The notes under the pieces are model-generated. The model was not told where the DNA came from and ran no database searches. It was given only the letters and a program-made list of their open reading frames with translations. Positions 35,601 to 43,077 of a DNA stretch of 64,000 nucleotides are shown here, in pieces (the stretch's first letter is position 1; every line of letters starts with the position of its first letter). This stretch comes from Gracilinema caldarium (GTDB lineage: Bacteria; Spirochaetota; Spirochaetia; Treponematales; Breznakiellaceae): the NCBI RefSeq assembly GCF_029265695.1, contig NZ_JAJUHW010000013.1:1-64000 (forward strand). Reading direction: 5' to 3'. Position numbers and translations under genes: made by a program.

Positions 35601-36256
35601 TTATTAAGCGGTCTGTTTGGATCCTCGGTGGTGACGGTTGGGCCTACGATATCGGCTTTGGTGGTCTTGACCATGTGATTGCCTCTGGCAAAAACGTTAA
35701 CATCCTGGTCATGGATACTGAAGTGTATTCCAACACCGGCGGACAGATGTCTAAGGCAACTCCCGTGGGAGCCATTGCTAAGTTTGCCGCAGCCGGAAAG
35801 GAAATTACCAAAAAAGACCTGGGTGCTATCGCTATGAGTTATGGCTATGTGTATGTAGCCAAGGTATCCATGGGCGCTAATATAGCCCAGACTATCAAAG
35901 CATTCCGGGAAGCTGAAAGCTACGATGGTCCGTCCATCATCATTGCCTACTCCCACTGTATTAACCACGGCATTGATATGATGAAGGGTATGGATCAGCA
36001 GAAAGCTGCGGTCACCAGCGGACTCTGGCCGATTTACCGCTACGATCCCCGGCTCAAAGCTCAGGGTAAAAACCCCTTCCAGTTGGATTCCAAGGATCCG
36101 ACCACACCGGTGGAAGACTTCATGTACAAGGAAGTTCGGTTCAAGGCTCTTAAAGCAGCCGATCCAGCCCGGGCCGATGCACTGCTTGCTAAGGCCAAGG
36201 CCCAGATCGAACGGACCTGGAAGGAGTACAAGTACCTGGCTGAACGGCCCTTCTAA
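32699..36256 (+). CDS. nifJ: Pyruvate:ferredoxin (flavodoxin) oxidoreductase
   Basis: A single-chain enzyme of 1185 residues that splits pyruvate to acetyl-CoA, CO2 and reduced ferredoxin, central to anaerobic fermentation. All domains are present in order: the N-terminal pyruvate-binding domain (YPITPSSPMGE near 26), the transketolase C-like domain, two 4Fe-4S motifs (CIQCGNCTMVCPH near 697 and CTGCGACVNICP near 752), CAGCGE near 826 for the proximal cluster, and the thiamine diphosphate motif GDGWAYDIGFGG near 977 ending in VYSNTGGQ. It is monocistronic, with its own promoter and a strong terminator. Codon use looks like that of a highly expressed gene. Confidence 0.97.
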   Translation: MSDKKIVMIDGNTAAAHVAHALSEVIAIYPITPSSPMGELSDEYSAQGRKNLWGTVPQVVEMQSEAGAAGAVHGALTTGALSTTFTASQGLLLMIPNMYKIAGELTSTVFHIAARALAAQGLSIFGDHSDVMACRQTGFAMLASNNVQEVMDLALIAHAATLESRVPFLHFFDGFRTSHEVQKIEELSYEQMRQLISDDLVAAHRARGLTPENPAIRGTAQNPDVYFTGRETVNKYYAAVPAIVQKYMDQFAKLTGRQYKLYQYYGAPDADRVIVIMGSGSEPVEETVDYLNKKGQKVGVLKVHLYRPFDASLFVAALPATVKAIAVLDRTKEPGSLGEPMYEDVRTAVGEAMSGGKSQFKEYPKIVGGRYGLGSAEFTPGMVKAIFDNLSQSTPKNHFTVGIYDDVAFTSLEWDENFDLEEEGVHEALFYGLGSDGTVGANKNSIKIIGEATDNYAQGYFVYDSKKAGTVTVSHLRFGKKPIRKPYLVTKANFIACHKYSFIEKVDMLSKAKKGGTFLLASPYPADQVWNHLPVEVQKQIIDKELKFYVIDAISLAEKAGMGGRINVIMQTAFFKISGVLPEAEAVELIKKSIKKTYGKKGEEVVKKNIDTIDMALAGIQQVNYPKTVSGNIKMIPPVPANAPAFVKEVIGEIIAFRGDKLPVSKMPDDGTFPTGTTKYEKRNIAEKIPVWDPETCIQCGNCTMVCPHAVIRMKAYTPDKLVGAPETFKSTDAKGKEFEGMKFTLQVAPEDCTGCGACVNICPAKNKANPELKAINLQPQMPLREAEAKNWDFFLKIPNTDSKLLNLNLAKGIGMKQPLFEFSGACAGCGETPYVKLLSQLFGDRAIIANATGCSSIYGGNLPTTPYSKRDDGRGPVWSNSLFEDAAEFGMGMRLTSDKLAEHAREVALEAKNAGIQADLLDKILANTQETDEAIEEQRKLVDQLKAALKKDSKPLAKNLLSLADHFIKRSVWILGGDGWAYDIGFGGLDHVIASGKNVNILVMDTEVYSNTGGQMSKATPVGAIAKFAAAGKEITKKDLGAIAMSYGYVYVAKVSMGANIAQTIKAFREAESYDGPSIIIAYSHCINHGIDMMKGMDQQKAAVTSGLWPIYRYDPRLKAQGKNPFQLDSKDPTTPVEDFMYKEVRFKALKAADPARADALLAKAKAQIERTWKEYKYLAERPF

Positions 36257-36298
36257 AAAAATAGTAAAAACACTCACTTCTGAGTGTTAAAGAGCATG

Positions 36299-36333
36299 GG
36301 GACTGTCCGGGAAAACCTGGACAGTCCCTTTTT
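36299..36333 (+). terminator. Rho-independent terminator of nifJ
   Basis: GGGACTGTCCGGG, four A, CCTGGACAGTCCC, then a T run: a strong hairpin. An 8-base hairpin (AACACTCA/TGAGTGTT, 36269-36288) precedes it without a T tail on this strand. Confidence 0.92.
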
Positions 36334-36462
36334 ATTGCTGAAAGTGAATTAGTCCAGGTCGGCCACCCCCGCATAGGAACCTCAACTATTTAAAAATAGA
36401 GTTTTTAGATATTTCCAAGTTTTCTATTGTCTGAAATCAAAAAGCAATATATAGTTTATATA

Positions 36463-37818
36463 ATGATGACGATACTGGCGATTGATGATGATCCAGCCCA
36501 ATTAGAGCGGTTAGCATTAATCTTTAAACACTTGCAGTATCCTCACGTCGAATATCTTACTGCGGAGACGAAGCAGGAAGGGCTCCAGATTGCCCATGAC
36601 CAGGTTATAGATCTTGTCTTTACCGACCTCAGGCTCCCCGACGGCGACGGAATCGAAGTTTTAAATGCTATTAAACAAATGAATCCTATGATTCCGATAG
36701 TGGTCATGACAGCCTTTTCCGACGCCCGGGAGGCGGTAGAAATTCTCAAACAGGGTGCAGATGACTATTTGGTAAAACCAACCAATGCCGAAGAAATAGA
36801 AAAAATGGTGCTCCGCATTTATGAGAAGGGCGTCTTAATACGGGAAGCCTTTTTACCCCCCGCAGAAGGTAAAGAAAGCTCTCCCGCATCGGCGGGTATC
36901 ATCTATCAGGGTAATAAAATGGCCCAGGTCATGCAGACCGCAGCACGCTGCGCAGAGAGTGATGCAACGATAGTCGTGAGCGGTGAAAGCGGTACCGGTA
37001 AAGAGCTGGTGGCTCGGTTCATCCATGAACGATCACTTCGGAAAAATCAGCCTTTTGTAGCGGTAAATATTTCTGCCCTCGCAGAATCATTAGCAGAAAG
37101 TGAGCTCTTTGGTCACAAAAAAGGGGCCTTTACCGGTGCCGATACGGATCGCATTGGCCGCTTCGAAATGGCAAATGGCGGAACCTTATTTATTGATGAA
37201 ATCGGGGATATACCTGTAGCCATCCAGGTAAAATTGCTCAGGGCTATTCAATTTGGGACTATTGAACGGCTTGGAGAAAACACCCCGCGGCAGCTTAATG
37301 TACGCATCATTGCGGCCACGAACCGGAATCTCGCAGCCCTGGTGGAACAGGGGGTGTTCAGGAAAGATCTTTATTACCGTATCAATGTTATCACCCTTGA
37401 ACTTCCGCCGCTTCGGCATCGGAAAGAAGACATACCGGTGTTGGTTGAGCATTTTATCAATAAATTTAACGAACGGAACCATCGCAATGTACGAGGTCTT
37501 TCTCGAGAAGCGATGAATGCACTCATGCACCATGATTTTCCCGGAAATGTTCGAGAACTGGAAAATATTATAGAACGTGCAGTAGTCTTATGCAGAGGGG
37601 ATATTATTCTGGAACGGGATCTGCCGCCACTCAACAAAAACGCTCCATGGGAAACGGTAGATAAAACCTATGAGCAGCAAATGGCAGAATTTGAACGGAG
37701 CCTGATCGAAAAAGCACTCAACGATGCCAAGGGAAATAAAAGTGCTGCAGCCAGGGCACTCGGCATTACCGAACGGCATCTTCGGTCCCGTTTGGAACGG
37801 CTCTATCCGACAGGATAA
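36463..37818 (+). CDS. NtrC-family sigma-54 response regulator
   Basis: A 451-residue activator with three domains. The receiver (1-120) has the acidic pocket IDDD near 7-10, the phosphoryl acceptor D55 in [11 protein letters not shown] and K near 103. The AAA+ domain has GESGTGKE, the sigma-54 contact loop GAFTGA and the arginine-finger region, and the C-terminus is a Fis-type helix-turn-helix ([20 protein letters not shown]). So it should activate sigma-54 promoters when phosphorylated. No histidine kinase gene is beside it. The start at 36463 has no ribosome site, and a TATAAT overlaps the ATG, so a leaderless message is possible. A glycosyltransferase gene follows 12 bases later. Confidence 0.92.
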   Translation: MMTILAIDDDPAQLERLALIFKHLQYPHVEYLTAETKQEGLQIAHDQVIDLVFTDLRLPDGDGIEVLNAIKQMNPMIPIVVMTAFSDAREAVEILKQGADDYLVKPTNAEEIEKMVLRIYEKGVLIREAFLPPAEGKESSPASAGIIYQGNKMAQVMQTAARCAESDATIVVSGESGTGKELVARFIHERSLRKNQPFVAVNISALAESLAESELFGHKKGAFTGADTDRIGRFEMANGGTLFIDEIGDIPVAIQVKLLRAIQFGTIERLGENTPRQLNVRIIAATNRNLAALVEQGVFRKDLYYRINVITLELPPLRHRKEDIPVLVEHFINKFNERNHRNVRGLSREAMNALMHHDFPGNVRELENIIERAVVLCRGDIILERDLPPLNKNAPWETVDKTYEQQMAEFERSLIEKALNDAKGNKSAAARALGITERHLRSRLERLYPTG

Positions 37819-37830
37819 CAAGGAATCACC

Positions 37831-39108
37831 GTGTACCTTAGCAGATCTGACCATATACATAATGTAGGATTTATTTCTACCCGTTTTCAGGGAACCGACG
37901 GGGTCTCTCTCGAAACAGAAAAATGGAGAACAGTTCTGGAGCGGATGGGCTATGAATGTTTCTTTTTTTCTGGTCTCTCAGACTGGGATCCTAAAAGATC
38001 CATGGTTTTTGATCTTGCCTTTTTTGGACATCCGCAAATCCAGGAGATACAGGAACGTTGTTTCGGCACGACAGTTCGCAGCCGAGCCCTGACAGGAGAG
38101 ATTCAAGAAGTACGATTTCATTTAAAAAAGGCACTGTATGACTTTATCGATACCTTTAAACTGGATCTGCTCATCATCGAAAATGCTGTGACTATACCGA
38201 TGAACATTCCCCTGGGGCTTGCAATAACCGAAGTAATCGCGGAAACCGGCTTGCCGACCATTGCTCACCATCATGATTTCGCCTGGGAACGGCAGCGTTT
38301 TACGGTTAACGCGGTAGAAGATTATCTGGCCATGTCCTTTCCTCCGAGACTTCATACCATAAATCATGTGGTTATCAACAGCGAAGCAAGAAAACAACTC
38401 TCATACCGCTGCGGACTTTCATCAATCATTATTCCCAATGTATTTGACTTTTCCAAAGAACCTCCGGAGATGGATGATTATGCCCGCATGTTGCGATCCG
38501 ATCTGGGGATTGGCGCCGATGATACACTGCTTTTACAGCCAACGCGTATTATTGCCCGAAAGGGCATAGAACATGCAATAGAACTTGCTCATAGGCTCAA
38601 GGACCACCGGGCTAAGTTGCTCATCAGCCACCAGGAACGGGATGAGGGCAGCGGGTATTTTAACCGCACCATGGAATACGGCCGGCTTTTAGGTGTTGAT
38701 GTGATTGTACGGCCAGATATTATCGGTCCTTCGCGGGGAATTACGCCGGAGGGCAAAAGAAAATACAGTCTCTGGGATTGTTATCTTAACGCAGACTTTG
38801 TTACCTATCCTTCCTTGTATGAAGGTTTTGGCAATGCATTTCTTGAAGCAATATGGTTTCGTAAACCTATCCTGGTCAACCGTTATTCTATTTTTGAACA
38901 GGATATTGAGCCCGTCGATTTTGATGTAGTTACCATGGATTCCTATATCACCGATGATACTTTGGATGCGGTTCGGGCGATTTTAGATACCCCTGAAGCG
39001 GTCCGCATGATGACTATGAAAAATTTTGAGCTAGGTAAACGTTTTTTCTCATTCTCACTACTGGAACAGCGTATTAAACAAGTTTTAATGAACTTCGGAC
39101 AGGTCTAA
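37831..39108 (+). CDS. Glycosyltransferase family 4-type protein
   Basis: A 425-residue GT-B fold glycosyltransferase. The N-terminal half has a RFQGTDGVSLETEKW loop of acceptor type and HHHDFAWER; the C-terminal half has the nucleotide-sugar motif EGFGNAFLEAIW, the E-x7-E pattern of GT4. It starts with GTG at 37831 after AAGGAATC, 12 bases past the regulator stop, so the two are probably co-transcribed. There is no membrane helix. Sugar donor and acceptor are unknown; soluble glycoside synthesis or a cell-surface glycan are both possible. Confidence 0.82.
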   Translation: MYLSRSDHIHNVGFISTRFQGTDGVSLETEKWRTVLERMGYECFFFSGLSDWDPKRSMVFDLAFFGHPQIQEIQERCFGTTVRSRALTGEIQEVRFHLKKALYDFIDTFKLDLLIIENAVTIPMNIPLGLAITEVIAETGLPTIAHHHDFAWERQRFTVNAVEDYLAMSFPPRLHTINHVVINSEARKQLSYRCGLSSIIIPNVFDFSKEPPEMDDYARMLRSDLGIGADDTLLLQPTRIIARKGIEHAIELAHRLKDHRAKLLISHQERDEGSGYFNRTMEYGRLLGVDVIVRPDIIGPSRGITPEGKRKYSLWDCYLNADFVTYPSLYEGFGNAFLEAIWFRKPILVNRYSIFEQDIEPVDFDVVTMDSYITDDTLDAVRAILDTPEAVRMMTMKNFELGKRFFSFSLLEQRIKQVLMNFGQV

Positions 39109-39200
39109 ATTTGACGATACTGAGAAACACCTTTACAATAAGCTGAAGGGGTTTCGATAAGCCCCTTACACGGTCCGCGAGGGACTAAATGGAGGTATAT

Positions 39201-40538
39201 ATGGTATCAGGTGGTATTGCGCTGCTGCTTTTACTGGTTACAGTGGTGCTCATTGTCTTCTTTACCGGGAAGCTTAAAGTAAACGCCTTTGTAGTACTCA
39301 TCATGGTGGCTTTCCTTTTTGGGCTTGCTATTGGCATGCCAGCTCTCAATGTAGTCAAGGCTATTAAAGACGGCTTTGGCGGGACCTTGTCCAGTATTGG
39401 TATCGTCATTGTAGCTGGTACCATCATCGGTATTATCCTGGAAAAAACCGGTGCGGCCCTTTCTATGACCCAGGCTATCCTGAAACTGGTCGGGAAAGAA
39501 CGGTCTCCGCTGGCGATGAGTGTGGCGGGCTATGTCGTTTCTATTCCTGTCTTCTGCGATTCGGGGTATGTTATTCTTACCCCCCTCAACAAAGCCCTCG
39601 CAAAGGAAACAGGCACTTCTATGGCTGTCATGGCCATCGCCCTATCTACTGGCCTCTATGCAACCCACACTATGGTTCCTCCTACACCGGGACCAATAGC
39701 TGCAGCAGGCACTGTTGGGGCTGACCTCGGTCTCGTTATCCTGTACGGTCTTATTGCGGCTATTCCGGCTATGCTGGCGGGCTATTTCTGGGCCATCACG
39801 ATCGGTAAAAAATACGACATCCCCTCCGATGTAGAAGAGTCTTATTCGGATCTTATCAATAAATACGGAAAACTGCCCTCAGCTTTCATGTCCTTTATGC
39901 CCTTGGTCGTGCCCATCATTCTCATACTCCTTAAATCTGTAGCAGATTTCCCGACTAAACCCTTCGGAAAGGAAGGATGGCTCACTCCGGCTATCAGCTT
40001 TATCGGGGATCCGGTTACAGCCCTTACCATCGGTGTTCTCATTTCCCTGTTGCTCGTTAAAAAGGACGAAATGGGAACTGCCGTAGACAAGTGGATGGCT
40101 GCGGGTATTAAAGATGCGGCGATAATCCTTGCCATTACGGGCGCAGGCGGATCCTTTGGGAAGGTGCTGCAGGGCTCGCCGATTGTTGATTTTATAAAAA
40201 CCAACATGACCGGTCTGAATCTTGGGATTTTCCTTCCCTTTATTATTGCTGCGGCCCTCAAGACTGCCCAAGGGTCTTCTACAGTCGCTATTATCACAAC
40301 CGCAACTATTCTCGCCCCCCTGCTTCAGACCCTAGGGCTGAACCCGGCATTGACTGTCATCGCTATCGGAGCCGGAGCCATGGTGGTCTCCCATGCAAAC
40401 GACTCCTACTTCTGGGTAGTGTCCCAGTTCTCCAATATGCCGGTTAACACAGCCTATAAAGCCTATACATCGGCGACGGCGGTGGAAGGCATTGTGGCTA
40501 TGATCGTTGTGGCAATCATGTCTCTCTTCATACGCTAA
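39201..40538 (+). CDS. GntP-family gluconate:H+ symporter
   Basis: A 445-residue membrane protein with about twelve hydrophobic segments. The GntP family pattern is clear: IVIVAGTIIGIILEKTGAA, SIPVFCDSGYVILTPL, THTMVPPTPGPIAAAG and GSSTVAIITTATI. The family imports gluconate and related sugar acids with protons. The ATG at 39201 is chosen since TGGAGG lies seven bases before it. It has its own terminator and no gluconate kinase nearby, so the substrate could be another organic acid such as glycerate. Confidence 0.9.
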   Translation: MVSGGIALLLLLVTVVLIVFFTGKLKVNAFVVLIMVAFLFGLAIGMPALNVVKAIKDGFGGTLSSIGIVIVAGTIIGIILEKTGAALSMTQAILKLVGKERSPLAMSVAGYVVSIPVFCDSGYVILTPLNKALAKETGTSMAVMAIALSTGLYATHTMVPPTPGPIAAAGTVGADLGLVILYGLIAAIPAMLAGYFWAITIGKKYDIPSDVEESYSDLINKYGKLPSAFMSFMPLVVPIILILLKSVADFPTKPFGKEGWLTPAISFIGDPVTALTIGVLISLLLVKKDEMGTAVDKWMAAGIKDAAIILAITGAGGSFGKVLQGSPIVDFIKTNMTGLNLGIFLPFIIAAALKTAQGSSTVAIITTATILAPLLQTLGLNPALTVIAIGAGAMVVSHANDSYFWVVSQFSNMPVNTAYKAYTSATAVEGIVAMIVVAIMSLFIR

Positions 40539-40554
40539 TTGAGCTAGATTTAAA

Positions 40555-40590
40555 GGGGATGTCCAATAGATTTAGGACATCCCCTTTTTT
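40555..40590 (+). terminator. Rho-independent terminator after the GntP gene
   Basis: GGGGATGTCC, ten bases, GGACATCCCC, then six T. The T run reaches the stop codon of the convergent glycosyltransferase gene. Confidence 0.93.
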
Positions 40591-41506
40591 ATCGGGTTTT
40601 TATCCCAATATCTTTTAAAAATTTATGCACTGCAGCTTTAAATCGTCGTTGAGAATCCAAAAAGAGTTCCTGGGTTTTAAACAGTCCTTCTGTAGATTCA
40701 TAAAAGGCTTTTAAGGTCCTGTATACATCATCTTTAAGTATATTATGTTTTGGACCATATCCGAAGTGTTCTATGGGACGTAATGCTCCTACATTACCCG
40801 CATTATGAACAACTACAATACGCCGCCCCGCTCCTGTATAAAACACTCCATGTTTAATTTCTATTCCTTCTTTCGCAGTGGCAATCACATAATTGTATAT
40901 TGAATCGAGCCTATAGTATCCTTTATCATATAGAAACCCATTCAATACAACCTGGTCTGGTCCGAAACGGCTCATATCTTTTATAGTTTTGAGCATTTCC
41001 TCACTAAGAGCTAACATTTTTTCTCGAGGAGCAAGCACCATTCCACCATTTATCATAGGGTTTTTTATGAAACAAGATAAAAGTCGTTCTTTATCATCGG
41101 GATCAAAAAAATCGCTAGATATAAAAATGGACACCAGGGGTTTATAATCCTCACATACAGCGCGGAATTGGTCCTTTTCAACCTCAAAAAGCGGACTTAT
41201 ATCTCCCTGAAAAATAATATCCCCAGAATCACAGAGCATAACTTGCTCATATACAGGATGCTCCTGCAACAAGTATTGTAAGTCTCTGTATCGAATTGAA
41301 GTAACATGACCGTCACGCTTACAGGATCGTACCAAAACGCCATTGGACTGTAGGTAAAATCGTTGAGCCACACTAAGACCATAGTCTAAGACTGCTACAT
41401 CAAAAAGATTAAGATTTGAGGTATCCCTCAGAGAAGCATACCAATGTTCTATGAGAAAATCTCCATATTTTCTGTCAGAAGCAGTCACCACAAGGTTAGT
41501 CTTCAT
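40589..41506 (-). CDS. GT8-like nucleotide-sugar transferase
   Basis: A 305-residue protein with the layout of a GT-A glycosyltransferase: TASDRKYGDFLIEHW at the start, a metal-binding motif LCDSGDIIFQGDI near 110, INGGMVLAPRE near 150, FGPDQVVLNGFLY near 180, and HNAGN near 235 in place of the usual late histidine motif. This resembles GT8-type enzymes. It starts with GGAGG inside the end of mazG, overlapping it by 11 bases. The gene looks AT-rich next to its neighbours, often seen for transferred glycan genes. Donor and acceptor unknown. Confidence 0.72.
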   Translation of the reverse strand: MKTNLVVTASDRKYGDFLIEHWYASLRDTSNLNLFDVAVLDYGLSVAQRFYLQSNGVLVRSCKRDGHVTSIRYRDLQYLLQEHPVYEQVMLCDSGDIIFQGDISPLFEVEKDQFRAVCEDYKPLVSIFISSDFFDPDDKERLLSCFIKNPMINGGMVLAPREKMLALSEEMLKTIKDMSRFGPDQVVLNGFLYDKGYYRLDSIYNYVIATAKEGIEIKHGVFYTGAGRRIVVVHNAGNVGALRPIEHFGYGPKHNILKDDVYRTLKAFYESTEGLFKTQELFLDSQRRFKAAVHKFLKDIGIKTR

Positions 41507-42311
41507 TTTTTGCCTCCTGCCAGTATTGTTCCATGAGTGATATATGTTCCTTGTCCATCGGTAGCCCCTGGGCTTTCATGGATTGTTCTACATGCTTAAA
41601 GCGCCTGACAAATTTGTTATTGGTCCGCTGGAGGGCTACCGCAGGGTCAACCTGGAGGTAGCGGCATATATTTACCACAGAAAAAAGAAGATCCCCCAGC
41701 TCTTCTTCCAAGTGTTCTTTATTTTCAGACGAAGCTTCGCATTGGTGGGTTTGGCATGCATCCCGAGCCTCTGCGAGTTCTTCCTCAATTTTATCCCAAA
41801 CTCCTGCCGAATCAGGCCAGTCAAAACCGGCTTTTGCAGCTTTTTTCTGAATTTTATAGGCCCGTTCAAGGGGCGGCAGAGCCCGCGAAACCTGATCCAT
41901 AAGTGAATCTTTTGGTTTTCTGCCCTCTTGTTCCACCTTAATTTTTGCCCACTGTTCCAGGACCTCTGCACTGGTAGAAGCACTGCTTTCGCCGAAAACA
42001 TGAGGATGCCGGCGGATCAGCTTAGCAGTAATCTCCTGTAAAACATCAGAGACAGCAAAAAGGCCCTGCTGTTCATGCATATAGGAAATCATGGTTGCGA
42101 GGAGGAAAATATCTCCCAGTTCTTCTCGAATATGGAGCCAGTCTTTTGAATCTATGGCCTCAACACATTCATAGGTTTCCTCAATCAGCGCGCCCCGAAG
42201 ACTTTCCGGACTCTGCTCCCGATCCCAGGGGCAGCCATCGTCTGCCCGAAGCCGTTTTACCACCGAATAGAGCTCATCAAATGATTCTGTGGTATTTTTT
42301 TTTGTTTCCAT
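41496..42311 (-). CDS. mazG: Nucleoside triphosphate pyrophosphohydrolase
   Basis: MazG hydrolyses (d)NTPs to monophosphates, cleaning non-standard nucleotides and lowering ppGpp in some bacteria. The 271-residue protein has two MazG domains, each with the metal-binding E-x-x-E and E-x-x-D helices: EETYECVEA with REELGDIFLL, and KIEEELAEARDA with EEELGDLLFSV. The opening CPWDREQSPESLRGALIEE (with LRADDG before it) is typical. It follows pth by 32 bases on the same strand. Confidence 0.95.
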   Translation of the reverse strand: METKKNTTESFDELYSVVKRLRADDGCPWDREQSPESLRGALIEETYECVEAIDSKDWLHIREELGDIFLLATMISYMHEQQGLFAVSDVLQEITAKLIRRHPHVFGESSASTSAEVLEQWAKIKVEQEGRKPKDSLMDQVSRALPPLERAYKIQKKAAKAGFDWPDSAGVWDKIEEELAEARDACQTHQCEASSENKEHLEEELGDLLFSVVNICRYLQVDPAVALQRTNNKFVRRFKHVEQSMKAQGLPMDKEHISLMEQYWQEAKNED

Positions 42312-42343
42312 AACAACTATTAGCTATAAAAGAACCAAAAGGG

Positions 42344-43012
42344 TCAAGTAATGAGAGATCGTTTATTCCAAGCAGGGAGCATCACCTCGGGGCCAAACAC
42401 CAGGGCAAACTCCAGAGCGAAGGCAGATATTGAAAGAACACCCTCAAGAATGCTTGATTCTTCTTTTGTAAAATCTGAAAGCACATAGGAAGCAATATCG
42501 CCGTGATCCGGCCGGCCGATACCGATCCTAAAACGCCAGAAATCTGCGGTACCAAGGTTGGCTTTCATAGACCTGAGTCCATTGTGCCCCCCTAAACCGC
42601 CAGAAAATTTAAACGATACCGTTCCTAAGGGCAATTCAAGTTCATCGTGGACAACCAAAATACGTTCTGCAGGTATTTTATAAAACGAAGCCGCTTCTCC
42701 TGCAGCATCGCCCGAGAGATTCATATATGTTTCGGGCAATAAACAGTGAATTTTATCCGGATACTGATCCGGAAATTGATGAACCTTAGGCCCTCGTTTT
42801 AGTAACTGCTCTGCTTTATCCTGCCATTCCTGGAGCCCCCTATTACCTTTTAATTTTTGATAATCGATGCTTCCATAACGGCCTTTGAATTTTTTTTGCA
42901 TCGACACAAGTGAACTAAGCCGTGTTTTTTCCCAGAGCAGCCAGGCTGTATTGTGCCGATTGTTCTGATATTGCTTACCATGGTTTCCTAACAATACGAT
43001 GAGTTCAATCAT
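42344..43012 (-). CDS. pth: Peptidyl-tRNA hydrolase
   Basis: Pth frees tRNA from stalled peptidyl-tRNA. The 222 residues keep the active site: H20 in NNRHNTAW, an Asn in LPETYMNLSG, an Asp in VVHDELELPLG and GGLGGHNGLRS. The usual length is about 190. The extra 30 or so residues lie between the RHN loop and the PETYMN strand, a basic segment (about 45-90). The first loop reads LGNHG rather than LGNPG. It heads the leftward pth-mazG-glycosyltransferase run. Confidence 0.93.
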   Translation of the reverse strand: MIELIVLLGNHGKQYQNNRHNTAWLLWEKTRLSSLVSMQKKFKGRYGSIDYQKLKGNRGLQEWQDKAEQLLKRGPKVHQFPDQYPDKIHCLLPETYMNLSGDAAGEAASFYKIPAERILVVHDELELPLGTVSFKFSGGLGGHNGLRSMKANLGTADFWRFRIGIGRPDHGDIASYVLSDFTKEESSILEGVLSISAFALEFALVFGPEVMLPAWNKRSLIT

Positions 43013-43077
43013 TCTTATTTACAGTTCTCCCGCAGTCATAGTAAACTGGAGCATAAACTTAGTAAAGGACAGCACCT

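Noticed and set aside
39146-39167. Hairpin AAGGGG/CCCCTT before the GntP gene as terminator of the glycosyltransferase
   Set aside because: There is no T run and the loop is ten bases; too weak to call.
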